Below are positions 1 to 9,600 of a stretch of 64,000 nt of DNA, piece after piece. Every line of letters starts with the position of its first letter. Within the stretch, counting starts at the first letter, position 1. The stretch lies in assembly GCA_021234155.1 (NCBI GenBank), contig JAJEKV010000110.1, positions 2,882,338 through 2,946,337 of the forward strand, written 5' to 3'. The notes under the pieces are model-generated. The model had not been told where the DNA came from. It searched no databases and was given only the letters and a program-made list of their open reading frames with translations. A program made the position numbers and the translations under genes. The stretch is from Isoetes taiwanensis (taxonomy: Eukaryota; Streptophyta; Lycopodiopsida; Isoetales; Isoetaceae).

Positions 1-416
1 GACCATTGGATTTCCATAAGGAATTAGCTTATTTGGTGTTTCATATTGTATGAAGAATGATTATGAGACTGTGGAGGTTGTGCATTTGTAGATCAAAGCA
101 GCACTTTATGGTCTACTTGTCAAAATATTGTAAATAGATAAAAATGGGGACATAGTCTTGGCCTACGAATAGGACACCTGTTCTTGGGGCTGCTTATTAT
201 ACCAAATTAGTTCCTTGAAAAGGTCTAAAGAGGTAAAAAGTCTGGATAACAGATTTAGAAGGTTTTTTTGTATGTATTTCCAGTTAGTTGGTTATACCAA
301 CTGCCTTGACTATGTTTACTATATTTCCTGGTGATGATTATATTAATTTTTTGCCGATAAAATTGTAGGATATGACAAAAGGAGAAGATTGTGAAGATGA
401 TAGCAACTTGCAATGA
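1..416. other. AT-rich sequence, no gene recognised
   Basis: Both strands are interrupted by frequent stops and I recognise no protein motif, RNA gene or terminal repeat. It may be intron or flank of the reading frame that follows at 417-1109. Confidence 0.4.
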
Positions 417-1109
417 ATTAAGGAGCTTAGTGCATTGAGCTATGATAAATGTGGCATCGTCTGCCCCAATTTTGCAGTACAGACCATCTTGGAATGTGTG
501 AAGAATAAGGACATGCACTCATATATTATATTCATGGAGATAAATACAAGCGACAAGAAAAGATCACCAGTTGCTTGGCTTGGTTTTGATAGGTGGTACA
601 AAATGTACCAAGCCATGAAAAAGGTAAACTTTGAATATACTAAGTGTAGAGAACTTCTGGCCAGTTTGTATCAGAATTTTAGCACTGTTCTTTATGATAG
701 AACTTGCTTAGAAGATATTCAGGCTAAAAAACTTATGATAGGTCTTCCTGCACTGGAAAAGGCAAACAACATAAAACCTCTTACTTTTGATAACAATGAC
801 CAAGTTGCCAACAGCTATGTTCATGGCGAAAGACAAGAATCACAGGATTGTTTATTCTCTGAACTTGATTTATTTAATGATGATGTGCAACAAAAGGAAA
901 GTTCAAAAGAGCAAGGTGAAAATAGCAGTGAAACAGAGGAAGATGGGCCTAATCTTACTTTGGCTAATTCTGCTTGCTATCCAATAATTACAGAACAGGC
1001 TCATTTAAATAAAGTAATACAGATCTTACCCAACTGCTCATATTGCGGGCATCAATGTCAATGCTTTCATGCTTCATTTGGCAAGTTCCAATTGTGTTTG
1101 CATAAGTAG
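417..1109 (+). CDS. Uncharacterised open frame, possible exon of an unrecognised gene
   Basis: An open frame of about 230 codons follows a TGA at 414-416. No ATG stands at its head; the first in-frame ATG is near 513, so if real it is more likely an internal or terminal exon than a whole gene. The first half is mixed globular, with aromatic runs such as AWLGFDRWYKMYQAM. The second half is acidic and Ser/Glu-rich (ELDLFNDDVQQ, then QGENSSETEEDG). The end has a Cys/His cluster (CSYCGHQCQCFHA). I do not recognise the family. Length and amino-acid variety exceed what random AT-rich DNA usually gives, but chance cannot be excluded. No function is proposed. Confidence 0.3.
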   Translation: MKELSALSYDKCGIVCPNFAVQTILECVKNKDMHSYIIFMEINTSDKKRSPVAWLGFDRWYKMYQAMKKVNFEYTKCRELLASLYQNFSTVLYDRTCLEDIQAKKLMIGLPALEKANNIKPLTFDNNDQVANSYVHGERQESQDCLFSELDLFNDDVQQKESSKEQGENSSETEEDGPNLTLANSACYPIITEQAHLNKVIQILPNCSYCGHQCQCFHASFGKFQLCLHK

Positions 1110-1496
1110 CTGCATCCTTTGCATCTCCAAATCCCATGTAAATTGCATTCGTATTTTCATTGGATCTGATAGCTGTTGCTGCACTTCAAAAAGTATAACC
1201 CAACATGCTATCTCATGCAACACTCTGAATATTCCTGAATCCTTCACTTATACTTTATACAGTAGCCCATGCAAGTGCCAAGCTTATACAACAGCTAGTT
1301 TGAGTATAATGGTGAGCCTGCACTTGGGAAAGCTAGTTAGCCTTGCGTATTTAATTTAATGATCCACATATCTCCAACATATCTTACCGTGTACCATATA
1401 CTATCTCATGTGCACCACAGCTGTAGCCATGAAGTGCTATTTCAAGTTTGATCAAGATCTGGCCATATGGATGTATTAATGCATGGTTACCCCATG

Positions 1497-1635
1497 TGGT
1501 GCCCAAAGCATATGTTCAAAGGCAAGTGTACTGAGGCATCTGTTATCAGGTCCAAAAGCATCTGTTATGAGGCCCAAAGCATCTATTATCAGGTCCAAAG
1601 GCATATATTCAAAGGCAAGTGTACTGAGGCATTAC
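1497..1635. repeat. Local tandem and direct repeats
   Basis: A 22-bp segment beginning aaaggcaagtgtactgaggc occurs at about 1518 and again at about 1611. Between them a roughly 22-bp unit of the type gcatctgttatcaggtccaa is repeated about three times with small changes. This looks like replication-slippage expansion. No coding potential is evident. Confidence 0.6.
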
Positions 1636-1695
1636 AAACAACCCAAATTCGCGGACAAATGATTGATTCCATGCCAGCATCATCCTAATCATTAG

Positions 1696-1860
1696 ATTAT
1701 TTCACATGCCTTAGTGGTTTCTCAAAATTAATAGTGGTTGGTGGCATGGTTATCATTAGTGGTTATGAATGCTATAGTGGTTTGTTAAGACTAATGTGGT
1801 TTATGAGTTAGTTTCATGCATATCATAGTGGTTTGTTAAAATTAGCGACCTATTAAAACA
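1696..1860. repeat. Cluster of TAGTGGTT motifs
   Basis: The motif TAGTGGTT or a close variant occurs about six times in 160 bp, in one orientation. Similar clusters lie at 22195-22420 and 33170-33520. Such motif arrays resemble the subterminal repeats of CACTA or MITE-type DNA transposons, but no terminal inverted repeat is visible here. Confidence 0.4.
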
Positions 1861-2814
1861 ATCTTGAATTTTGACATGGTTTTGAGGGCTACTTTATTAT
1901 GCCCAACAATTATCAATGCAGATGGCATGTTTTGTTTAAGGGTTAAGATGATTTGTGTATTTTCTTCAATTTAATGATCAACATAAAATAGATTTGCACA
2001 TTTCATGCTGAGGGCCAGGTCTAACCTGCGAAATTATGGTGCCTTTTCACTTAAGTTTTAGGCGCAGATTCTACTATGCCATCAGTTGTTGTGAGAACAA
2101 ATCCGAGAAGCCATATTTAAGCTATGAATGTCGATGTTAAATGTGACAACCCTCAATTAAACTATTTTGTTACAAGAAGGTTTTACACGACTCCATTTGT
2201 TTCCTAAATGGCAAGCTTCCACACATGTTAGCTCCCTTGCTTTGGGTGTAAGCCTTTTTCATGTATAACCATATCTAGCATAATAACAAAAGTAGAGGAT
2301 GCAATTAATGTAAAAGGTTCCATGACCTTCAAAAGCGCTTTTACATGTGATAGTATGCTTTGGTCTTCATGTAGCCAAATTGAATAATAGAATCCTTGAT
2401 GGAAACCATCACATAAACTTGCAGAAGTTGCATAGTATGCATTGTCTTCTTACAAGCACTACAACGAAGAATTTCATCTGTATGAGAATGAGAATTCTTA
2501 TTGATATTAGAATGCATTTTCAGCAAGAATTCAAAATCAACAACTTTTGCTTACCATTTATGAAAACTCCATCTATAGAAACTAGCAATCTAGCTTACTA
2601 TATGTTCAGAGTAGAACATCTCTGACAGTGCTAAATAAGAAATAAGATATGGCATGCATGGCCTGACATTAAAACCTGCAAGTCAGCTATGGCAACATTA
2701 TAGACACTCCTTTTTTCCATAATAACAAGCATCAACATTAGTTCTACAATGCCATACAACTCCAGTTCAAGGAGGAGAGAAAAGTTCTTAGATACTTACT
2801 GACACCACTTCCTC
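1861..2814. other. AT-rich sequence, no gene recognised
   Basis: I see no recognisable coding sequence. This stretch lies 3' of the lipase pseudogene on the minus strand and could contain its missing last exon, but I could not identify the expected C-terminal sequence. Confidence 0.35.
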
Positions 2815-3865
2815 TCGACTATGTGATAGAATCGTCTAGGATCGTCTAGGTGCATATAATCGCCGAGGGTCTTTGTACAACTTTGTTTCTGAAAAGCATG
2901 TATCTCTTGTGCATCTTGTGCATAGAAGGCATGGAAGATTGTGAAACATTATAAATGAGTAACCAAAGGAAATCAGTATAGAACATCCAATATATCCTCC
3001 AATGGCGTGGCTGCCCGTGGAAGAAAATCATCCTTTCAAAAAGAAATTATACATTTAGTGAACAGTCAGTGAAATGTAGGAATGTAACATGACAAGCAGC
3101 ATTACCTGCAAAATTACTGAATGGATCACGTTACCTGCAAAATTACTGAATGGATCACGTCTGCATATTCTATTGCCAAATTAAGAGACATACATCGAGC
3201 AGGAGCAATAGCATAGCAGCAGACCCGCTTTCTAAAAATAGCTCCTACTAGAAAAGGGAATTTTATAGCCAATATTGCCATCATTGAAGCAACACCAGAG
3301 CCAAGAGAATGGCCTGCAAATATGAGTGTGTCAACACCGAGCTTTGAGTTTACGCCTCTTTGTTTAGCAACCCGTTAGCAGCTCTCAATGAGCCATGGTG
3401 CACATAACCCTCATTAATGTTTGTTTCCCTAACTTGTTGTCCCAAAAGACAAAATAATCTATTTCTCTGCGCAGATTAAGGCCTCTCATAGCCAACACAA
3501 TTTCTGTCATGATCAAGATAAATGAGATAGGGAGGCACAATTTCTTTCTTGGCGGTGTGGTTCACCTTTTTATGCACGTTCTCAAGTTTTATTTGGTATC
3601 CACCGGGAGGGGCCCATTCGGATGACTTAGATCCTGTTCATACAAAGCTAAAGTAAAACCGCACATGCGAGGACCGGTTGAATTCATCCGCTTCAGCCAA
3701 TTCCCATGAATTGCTATCCCGATCACCGGTGCAAACTAAACAATACATCGCTTCCCGCAATAGGGACTCCCACGACCAAGGACATAAAAGGTTTAAGGCG
3801 GAGCTCAAGAGCGAACCTCCGTGCGGACCTCCAACGCGTTCCGATGTTCCATTTGAAAAAATCAC
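2815..3865 (-). pseudogene. Class-3 lipase pseudogene, calmodulin-binding heat-shock-like family
   Basis: Read on the minus strand, the pieces follow the order of the plant lipase_3 family that includes Arabidopsis At5g37710 and At3g49050. They are: an N-terminal piece (SWELAEADEF), a central piece with PPYLIYLDHD then MRGLNLRREIDYFV, the nucleophile elbow FAGHSLGSGVASMMA near 3290-3320, APARCMSLNLAIEYADV, then DDFLPRAATPLEDI after an intron, and LPCLLCTRCTRDTC with KDPRRLYAP. The family's Ser-Asp-His hydrolases are thought to act on acylglycerols. This copy is dead: the frame changes near 3640, 3500, 3360 and 2975. A 10-bp tandem duplication (atcgtctagg twice, 2831-2850) breaks the frame after RRLYAP; with one unit the frame would continue as RRFYHIVERKW. 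A perfect 29-bp tandem duplication (3102-3159) repeats the end of the first exon block and its splice donor. The retained intron (about 3033-3102) argues for DNA duplication rather than retrocopying. Confidence 0.85.
3102..3159. repeat. Perfect 29-bp tandem duplication at an exon end
   Basis: The unit beginning ttacctgcaaaattactg is present twice head to tail with no difference. On the minus strand each unit holds the codons for VIHSVILQ followed by a GT donor, so the splice site of the lipase pseudogene is duplicated. Confidence 0.9.
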
Positions 3866-4390
3866 ATCGAGGCCACATTACGCATCAATGAAGGGCTCCA
3901 AAAGGCGGCGAAGCGTCCATCCCGAATTTGGGTTCCAATTTCTTCAAACCATAATCAAACCTTACACCAAGTGGCTCTGGCGAAAGCGGAGAGAACGAAG
4001 AGATGGGTTGAAGGAAAGGGGCAAGGAAGAGCGCAGAGGAGGTGGGCGATCATGCCAAAATTTGTCAAGGGGGGGCGATCCGGTGTCGGATCAAGGAAAC
4101 AAAAGCCGAGGAGCAAAAGCAGGGGGGTCTGAGCAAGGGAAGCCATAACCGGGGCCAAGGGAAGGAGCAAGGATCTGGGCAAGGAAGGGCGGATTCTTCC
4201 CTCTCTGGCTGGCCGGCGTAAAAGAGTACTAACTCGGACTGTTCCGCTTGCATCATTCAAACAAGTTCCGCTGCCTTCCTGCCCATACCCTTATTTGCTC
4301 AAATTTTTGCTTGAAGCCATATCCAGAGTTTGATAAAGAAATTTCTAACCCCAAAATTCCTGCATGCCATCTAGACCACTAATAATACCA
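3866..4390. other. GC-rich, purine-biased stretch upstream of the lipase pseudogene
   Basis: This stretch is richer in G and C than its surroundings and the plus strand between 4000 and 4200 is strongly purine-biased. It sits where the 5' untranslated region or promoter of the lipase pseudogene would be. Open frames here are low-complexity and highly basic, so I do not call a gene. Confidence 0.35.
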
Positions 4391-4409
4391 AAAAAAAAAA
4401 AAAAAAAAC
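4391..4409. repeat. Homopolymer A tract
   Basis: A run of about 19 A residues. It lies just beyond the LINE 3' fragment at 4462-4590, but reads as T on that element's strand. Confidence 0.8.
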
Positions 4410-4461
4410 ATGGGTGCCCACCATTGAAAGAAAACATGAAAAACACTATTTGTGTATGCGC

Positions 4462-4590
4462 GCTCTAGATGTACGCATTAGTACATCAATTGAAATACAC
4501 CACAAAATCATAGCAAAACCTTGGTGAAAAGCGTACAAAAATACAAAAGTAACCCCCTGTTATTATGCTACATATTCTTCTTCTTTTAAT
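4462..4590 (-). mobile_element. 5'-truncated LINE 3' end
   Basis: The reverse complement matches, over roughly 125 bp, the end of the LINE at 52.3-54.0 kb: the terminal codons and stop (atgtagcataataacagggg), then the start of its 3' untranslated region up to gcgtacatctagag. This is a short 5'-truncated copy of the same LINE family in the opposite orientation. Confidence 0.8.
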
Positions 4591-4745
4591 TTTTTTGCTG
4601 TGTCCAAATCTCTGACAAGGATCGTCATATTTCTTCTTCTTTTAATTTTTTTGCCATGCCACTCCATGGAATCGCAAAATTTTGCTCATATTCCTTATTC
4701 TTTTAAATTTTGCTATTCCACTACATGGAATCGCAACAATTTTGC
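4570..4745. repeat. Degenerate tandem repeat
   Basis: Three imperfect units share a pyrimidine-rich head (ttcttcttttaatttttttg) and, in the later units, a ccatggaatcgcaa tail. The short open frame across them is repetitive and is not taken as a gene. Confidence 0.6.
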
Positions 4746-5249
4746 CCTTTCTGCACAATGGGAAGTTCATGTCAAGCAAGCTAAATGCATTGCATAGGTG
4801 ACTCTTGCCCATAGGGTAATTTTGTATGGTGTAGACATGCGTTTACCAGTGCTCAATTAAATTAGTTTTTCCCAATATTTAAAATTTTATATGAGCGGGA
4901 AATAGGGTGCAGGGGAGGTTATACACATGGGATAAACCCTAAATAGGGCGAACCTCCTCAGTTCTTTACGCTATCATAATCCATCTATTCTAGATGTAGT
5001 ATTCAGAAAGATTAGAGTTGAAGAAGCTTACTAATCTTGAAATGTGGGTTTTCTCATATTTTTCGGTTTTGAAGAGTGGATGGGTGTTGTTTTTACAGAG
5101 ATGTAGTGATGCTTAGCTTCAGTATTCTTCCCCATCGATCTGCTTCTGCTATGTTCACCATAGCTAAACGGCATTCGGATCTGCCAGCTTTGAAGATTAA
5201 ACCTACATTTTTGCCATCGAAGTTTATATTGAGAAGCTTCATCTTCTTT

Positions 5250-5704
5250 GCTGCGGGCAATGCCAGAGAGCATGATCCATCAGCAGCTTTCAGAGGATGT
5301 TTTGGACAGAACAAAGGATAGAGGAAGGATCTACTCATGGGTGCCTCAGATGAGGTTACTAATGCATAAATCTGTATAGGGGGTTTTACACATAGGGTGG
5401 ATGGAATTCTGTAATAGAGTCTGTGCTGGCTGGCGTGCTGATGCTTAGTAGACCAATAGCATCAGATCAGTTCCTGCACACTAGGCTGATTGTACATCTA
5501 GGGATTGGATTGGACGAACGCGAATATGAGGATCCAGACAAGGCTTTGAGAGATCTGATGTTTGGTGAAGGTGGCAGATGTGTGAGGATGAAGATGAGAG
5601 AGATGGGAGAAGCTGCAAGAATGGCAGTCGCCAAGGGAGGATCCTCTTACACAGATTTGCTTGAAATTGTTAAGCTTTGTTATTCCAAATGCACCCTCAC
5701 CTGA
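5250..5704 (+). pseudogene. UDP-glycosyltransferase (family 1 UGT) C-terminal pseudogene
   Basis: Plant UGTs transfer sugar from UDP-sugars to small molecules and carry a C-terminal PSPG box. Here the frames spell LDRTKDRGRIYSWVPQMRL, then a damaged PSPG centre, then GWNSVIESVLAGVLMLSRP followed by IASDQFLHTRLIV, and a terminal helix region with REMGEAARMAVAKGGSSY. The W-x-PQ start, the GWNS core and the DQF segment are family hallmarks. A TAG follows MHKSV, and the frame shifts just before GWNS, so the gene is broken. The N-terminal acceptor-binding half is not recognisable upstream. The stop at 5702 is where the family normally ends. The neighbours are repeats, so there is no pathway context. 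Confidence 0.85.
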
Positions 5705-5949
5705 CGCATATAACACGGTGACCTAGCAAACACACTAATGACTCGCGTTTGCACTCATAAAAAGAATCTTTCAAAGATTCCATAAAATACCCTTAAATTT
5801 TTTACTACTTTTGGGGGGGTCATTTACAAAAAGAGACCTCAATTTACGATTTCGATTTCGAGTGCCATTTTTAGGTGCCAAATTAAAAAAAATGGACGTA
5901 TTGCACCAAAACAGGGCCTAAAGTTAAAGTTAAATTTATAAAATGGGTC
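5703..5949 (+). repeat. Direct repeat, copy 1 of 2 (about 250 bp)
   Basis: From cgcatataacac to taaatttataaaatg this segment is nearly identical to 6305-6550. Differences are a few substitutions and short indels. The copies are in the same orientation, about 350 bp apart. They could be a short LTR-like pair, or a tandem duplication with a unique spacer. Confidence 0.85.
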
Positions 5950-6298
5950 CTCGCACGCTACGGGTGGCATAAATGACGCCATTTTTAGCCCTAAATAATA
6001 GCGCTAATTAAGAGGTTTAACTGAATTTTTAAATTTTATTTTAGCACTAAATCCCGCCCATGGGATTCTAAACCGTCGAACCTTTCCCCCTTTCCTACTT
6101 TCTTGGAGTTTCTTGGATCGGATTCAGAAACATAGCTGCTCCCCATTGAGATCCCCGTATATTGCTTGGTTAACTGGCCGGATCAAATTGCTGTGACTGT
6201 ACTGCTCCCACAGCAGTAATTATCGAAATCCGTTATCTGTACCGTTCTAAACAATTGCCAGTCATTAGATTCAACAAAATCCCCAATCCAAATCCACC

Positions 6299-6550
6299 CT
6301 CACCTCACGCATATAACACAGTGACCTAGCAAACACACTAATGACTTGTGTTTGCACTCATAAAAAGAATCTTTCAAAGATTCCATAAAATATCCTTAAA
6401 TTTTACTACTTTTAGGGGGTCATTTACAAAAAGGGACCTCAATTTACGATTTCGAGTGCCGTTTTTAGGTGCCAAATTAAAAAAAATGGACGTACTCTTA
6501 ATTGTAGTGCACCAAAACAGGGCCTAAAGTTAAAGTTAAATTTATAAAAT
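6299..6550 (+). repeat. Direct repeat, copy 2 of 2 (about 250 bp)
   Basis: Second copy of the repeat at 5703-5949, including the shared aaagaatctttcaaagattcc inverted motif. Unlike copy 1 it continues into aagtacagacaagaagtc, which is not found after the first copy. Confidence 0.85.
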
Positions 6551-6999
6551 GTAAGTACAGACAAGAAGTCAACAAAATGGAAACACCATTCGAATCCTCG
6601 TAAATAGCAAAGTTAGCAAATAGCAAAAAGTACAAAATAACGAGGGTCTGAATCGAAAATAATCACAAGGCGCTATACGGGCATAAGCAGTGCTCATAGC
6701 ATGGAAAAGATGTCACTGTCAACCATTTAAAGGAAGAAAAAGCTGAATAGCAAAAGATAATATGCCGCATGGTTTTATGTTGGGGTCACATGACCCAAAA
6801 TCGAACGGGGATTTTCCAGCTGGCTGGGTCAGCGCTGACCCAGAACATCAGCAATGTGTTCACATGGAATTCTACTCTGCCAGGTGCCTTATTGCTGAAA
6901 ATCCTTCAGCAGTATAAAATCGGCCATCAGCTGTTAGGAAAATCCGTCCAATTCATCATTTGCCTTTCTTTTTCACAGCTGGAGCCTTCTGAAACAGCC

Positions 7000-7605
7000 G
7001 TTCACATGGTAGAGGGTCATCTACCTCTACTCCATGATTTATATATGATGGATGAGTCTTCTGATCATGATGAGTTCGACCAATTTGTAGGTGCTGTGAT
7101 TCAACTTTTGTTGAGTTGGATCATAGTTCTGTTCTCTGTGCTCTCCAACACAAGCAGGGAATATTGGGTCTATCCAAGGCATATCGCCTTCTCGGAAGAG
7201 GTGAGCTCTTTCTTGTGGCATGAATCTGGTCTTGCAGGCAATTACAATTTCAGGCGCTTCTATCGAATGTTTGCACGGAACTTTGAGGCTTTGCTCAAAT
7301 TAGTGGCTCCACATATTCCAGAAGCGGATCCTTAAGAATGGGTAACGGATCCTATTTACAAAGAGCAAGCTCTAGCCTGTGTGATTTTCCGTCTTGCTCA
7401 TAACTCAAAAACTTTTGTTTGTTCCCAATTGTTCGCCCTTGGTGTCTCAACCGTGCATAAATATACTAGAATTATAGTGAAGATACTGGCCACAAATTTG
7501 AGGAATGAGTTCATTAGACCTCCTGATGGTGCCAGGCTGCAGTCTATCATGGAAGAATTTGAGTCCATATCTGGAGTACCACATGTGGATGGTGTCATAA
7601 AATGA
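7000..7605 (+). pseudogene. PIF/Harbinger transposase, N-terminal half only
   Basis: The frame contains EYWVYPRHIAFSEEVSSFLW, NYNFRRFYRMFARNFEALLKL, then RLAHNSKTFVCSQLFALGVS and HKYTRIIVKIL, matching the helical N-terminal region of Harbinger DDE transposases (the segment before NCVGAIDG-type motifs). A single in-frame TAA (7333-7335) interrupts it; reading resumes in the same frame. It ends at PHVDGVIK, exactly where the first catalytic Asp should stand, and the rest of the DDE nuclease domain is absent. The element therefore cannot supply its own transposase. The sequence following the stop runs directly into the 3' end of the opposing ORF1, consistent with an internal deletion. Confidence 0.8.
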
Positions 7606-7650
7606 TAATGAAAGTGGCAGATGCATGTGAATGCATATCAAGTTGAAGTC

Positions 7651-8454
7651 TCATTTCCATCTCAGCAAGATGCAGTTGCAATTGCTCCTTCCTATCTGCA
7701 ATTTGCAATTGCAATTGCTCAGCACGCTCAGCTGGCTCAGCTGCTTCTCTCTTTTGTTGCAACTCCATTTAACCTTCAAGTCTTTTTGTATGACGGTGAT
7801 GCTCGTAAGAGCATCAGCCAGAATAGATGCTGCACCTCGAACTGCTTCATCATTGCATTTTGATTTAGTCTTCTTTCCCCGAAGACTGGAGCTCCCTTTC
7901 TTAGCAACGGCTTGCTTCTCCTTTCCATCCTTCTTGGGTGTGTGTTGACAATCATCAGGAATCTCCTCGCTCTCATCATCAATCACTGTCACTTGCGAGT
8001 CTTGGGCTTCTATATTGATTGCTGGAGGGCTGCGTGGTTGCTCAATTTGGCATGATCCCTTATGCCTCTTCCCAAGAACCTCCTGGATTTCTTGCCGATC
8101 ATATGAAGAATGCCTCCTACTGCCACTTGCATTGGAGTCAGAATTTGACTGGGATCTAAATCCAATGTCTGTTGTGCCTCCTGGCAATCCACCGCACTTG
8201 GACGAGCCACCCAGGATGGCATCTATCTGATCAAAGTACTGCCATGTGCTTGGAGTGCCCCCTGTTCCATTTTCTTGATCTCTTTCCTTCTTATACCGCC
8301 AGATCATAAACTCAAGACGATTCTTCACTTGCGTTTTCTCATATTTCGTATTAAACTCCCTGTTCAGGCGGGTTGCGATCAAATTGTGATGCTTGCATCC
8401 TAGATTCCCCTTCTTAACCACATCAAATTTCCTCATCAAATTCAGCAAATCCAT
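7651..8454 (-). CDS. Harbinger ORF1, Myb/SANT-like DNA-binding protein
   Basis: A 267-codon intact frame with an ATG start. Residues about 1-60 fit a Myb/SANT-like trihelix domain (LNREFNTKYEKTQVKNRLEF, then MIWRYKKERD). The middle is low-complexity and polar (Ser/Asn-rich, then acidic IDDESEEIPDD), followed by a basic stretch (RGKKTKSK) that could act as a nuclear signal. In PIF/Harbinger elements this type of protein binds element ends and helps bring the transposase to the nucleus. The C-terminal NCNCKLQIGRSNCNC comes from a caattgcaattgc repeat and may be read-through after the internal deletion rather than original sequence. The frame is unbroken although the partner transposase is dead. 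Confidence 0.7.
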   Translation of the reverse strand: MDLLNLMRKFDVVKKGNLGCKHHNLIATRLNREFNTKYEKTQVKNRLEFMIWRYKKERDQENGTGGTPSTWQYFDQIDAILGGSSKCGGLPGGTTDIGFRSQSNSDSNASGSRRHSSYDRQEIQEVLGKRHKGSCQIEQPRSPPAINIEAQDSQVTVIDDESEEIPDDCQHTPKKDGKEKQAVAKKGSSSLRGKKTKSKCNDEAVRGAASILADALTSITVIQKDLKVKWSCNKREKQLSQLSVLSNCNCKLQIGRSNCNCILLRWK

Positions 8455-8951
8455 CTTCTGGAAAAGAGTTCAGGTCCATGAGAAGAATGAATTCGAATAG
8501 AGGAAGGAAGAAAACAAAGGATTCAGAAAAAACTTCAATAGATCAAGGACGATTTTGAAGAGGCTTCTTAGCAATTCGATCAGATCTAATTATTCTTAAC
8601 AGATCAAGGACGATTTTGGCAGCAAAAGGAAAGATCGGAATGATGTGCAGAAGAATGGAATGCTTGAATCCGGCAAGGTGAGGTCTTCTTGAAAGGAGAA
8701 TCGTGGCCTCTTTTCATCGAAAGTAAATTTTGATATATTTTTGAATGTGAATGCTTTTCGGCTGAATCAGTGCTGATCCAAATTTGGATCAGCCGGGGGA
8801 AAATTTTGGAATCAGCCCACGCGGGATAGCCCACGCGTGGCTGAATAAGCTGTTGTGTAAATCTTCAGTGCTGATTCAGTGGCTGACCGTGGCTGAGCAA
8901 AATTCCTCTCATGTGAACGACCCATTAGGGACGTGAACAGGTTCGGAATCG

Positions 8952-9040
8952 AAACAAGTAGATTGGGCATGAAAAACAAGTAGGTTCGGGGAAAAACAAG
9001 TAGGTTCGGGGAAAAAAAAGTAGGTCGGGCAAAAACTTGG
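8952..9040. repeat. Tandem repeat, about 20-22 bp unit
   Basis: Four imperfect head-to-tail units of the form aaaaacaagtaggttcgggg lie just outside the putative right end of the Harbinger remnant. Confidence 0.8.
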
Positions 9041-9518
9041 TAGGTAGTGGCCATGCGCGCATGGGCAAAACTTGAAGCTGTCCTATGCGCACATAGGAAG
9101 GATAATTGCCCGGGAAATTCACCTTTCATTAGCGTATAACCCATGAGAGTTCAACGGAGGGATTTTTTTTGGACCATTTGCATACGTATACTTAGGGGTT
9201 AAGGGTTAGGCACTGATCTAGAGCAATATCTATACACATAGAGGTCAAATTGCCTTTTAAAATTGTGTATACAAGGGATGTTTTGCTACCCTCTGAACGC
9301 AGATGCCATATCCCCTTTATGTATAAATGCATCCCCCGGGGATAATTGTTTTTTCTATGTTTTGCTATTTTCATCTTAAAATTGGCTCTTTGCTTCTGCC
9401 TTTGTGTTCGTGATGCAGCGCAACCAGTGTTTTGCATCAGAGTTCGAGATGCACCAGAGTCTTGCGTTGGATTGCAGCCTCAAGATGGATTTGGCGCTAT
9501 AAAAATAAGTATTTCAAA

Positions 9519-9600
9519 CCCTATCAGGTCGGTTAAGATCATATCAGGTCGGCAAATATTTATCTGGTCGCCAAGATCATTATCAGGTTGGCCAAGCTTC
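9519..9600. repeat. Tandem repeat, about 20-bp unit
   Basis: Four degenerate units of the form atcaggtcggccaagatcat are arranged head to tail. Confidence 0.75.

Larger units (their letters stand above)
6856..8921. mobile_element. PIF/Harbinger-type DNA transposon remnant
   Basis: About 2.07 kb containing the two proteins typical of PIF/Harbinger elements in convergent orientation: a transposase fragment (+) and a Myb/SANT-like ORF1 (-). Possible terminal inverted repeats are gtgttcacatg at 6856-6866 and catgtgaacgac at 8910-8921, each followed inward by related ATT and GCTC sequence. The match is imperfect and no clear 3-bp target duplication is resolved, so the outer boundaries are tentative. 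Confidence 0.65.

Noticed and set aside
3678-4148. 156-codon Arg/Lys-rich plus-strand open frame
   Set aside because: It runs antisense to the lipase pseudogene 5' part and into a purine-biased tract; its composition is explained by base bias.
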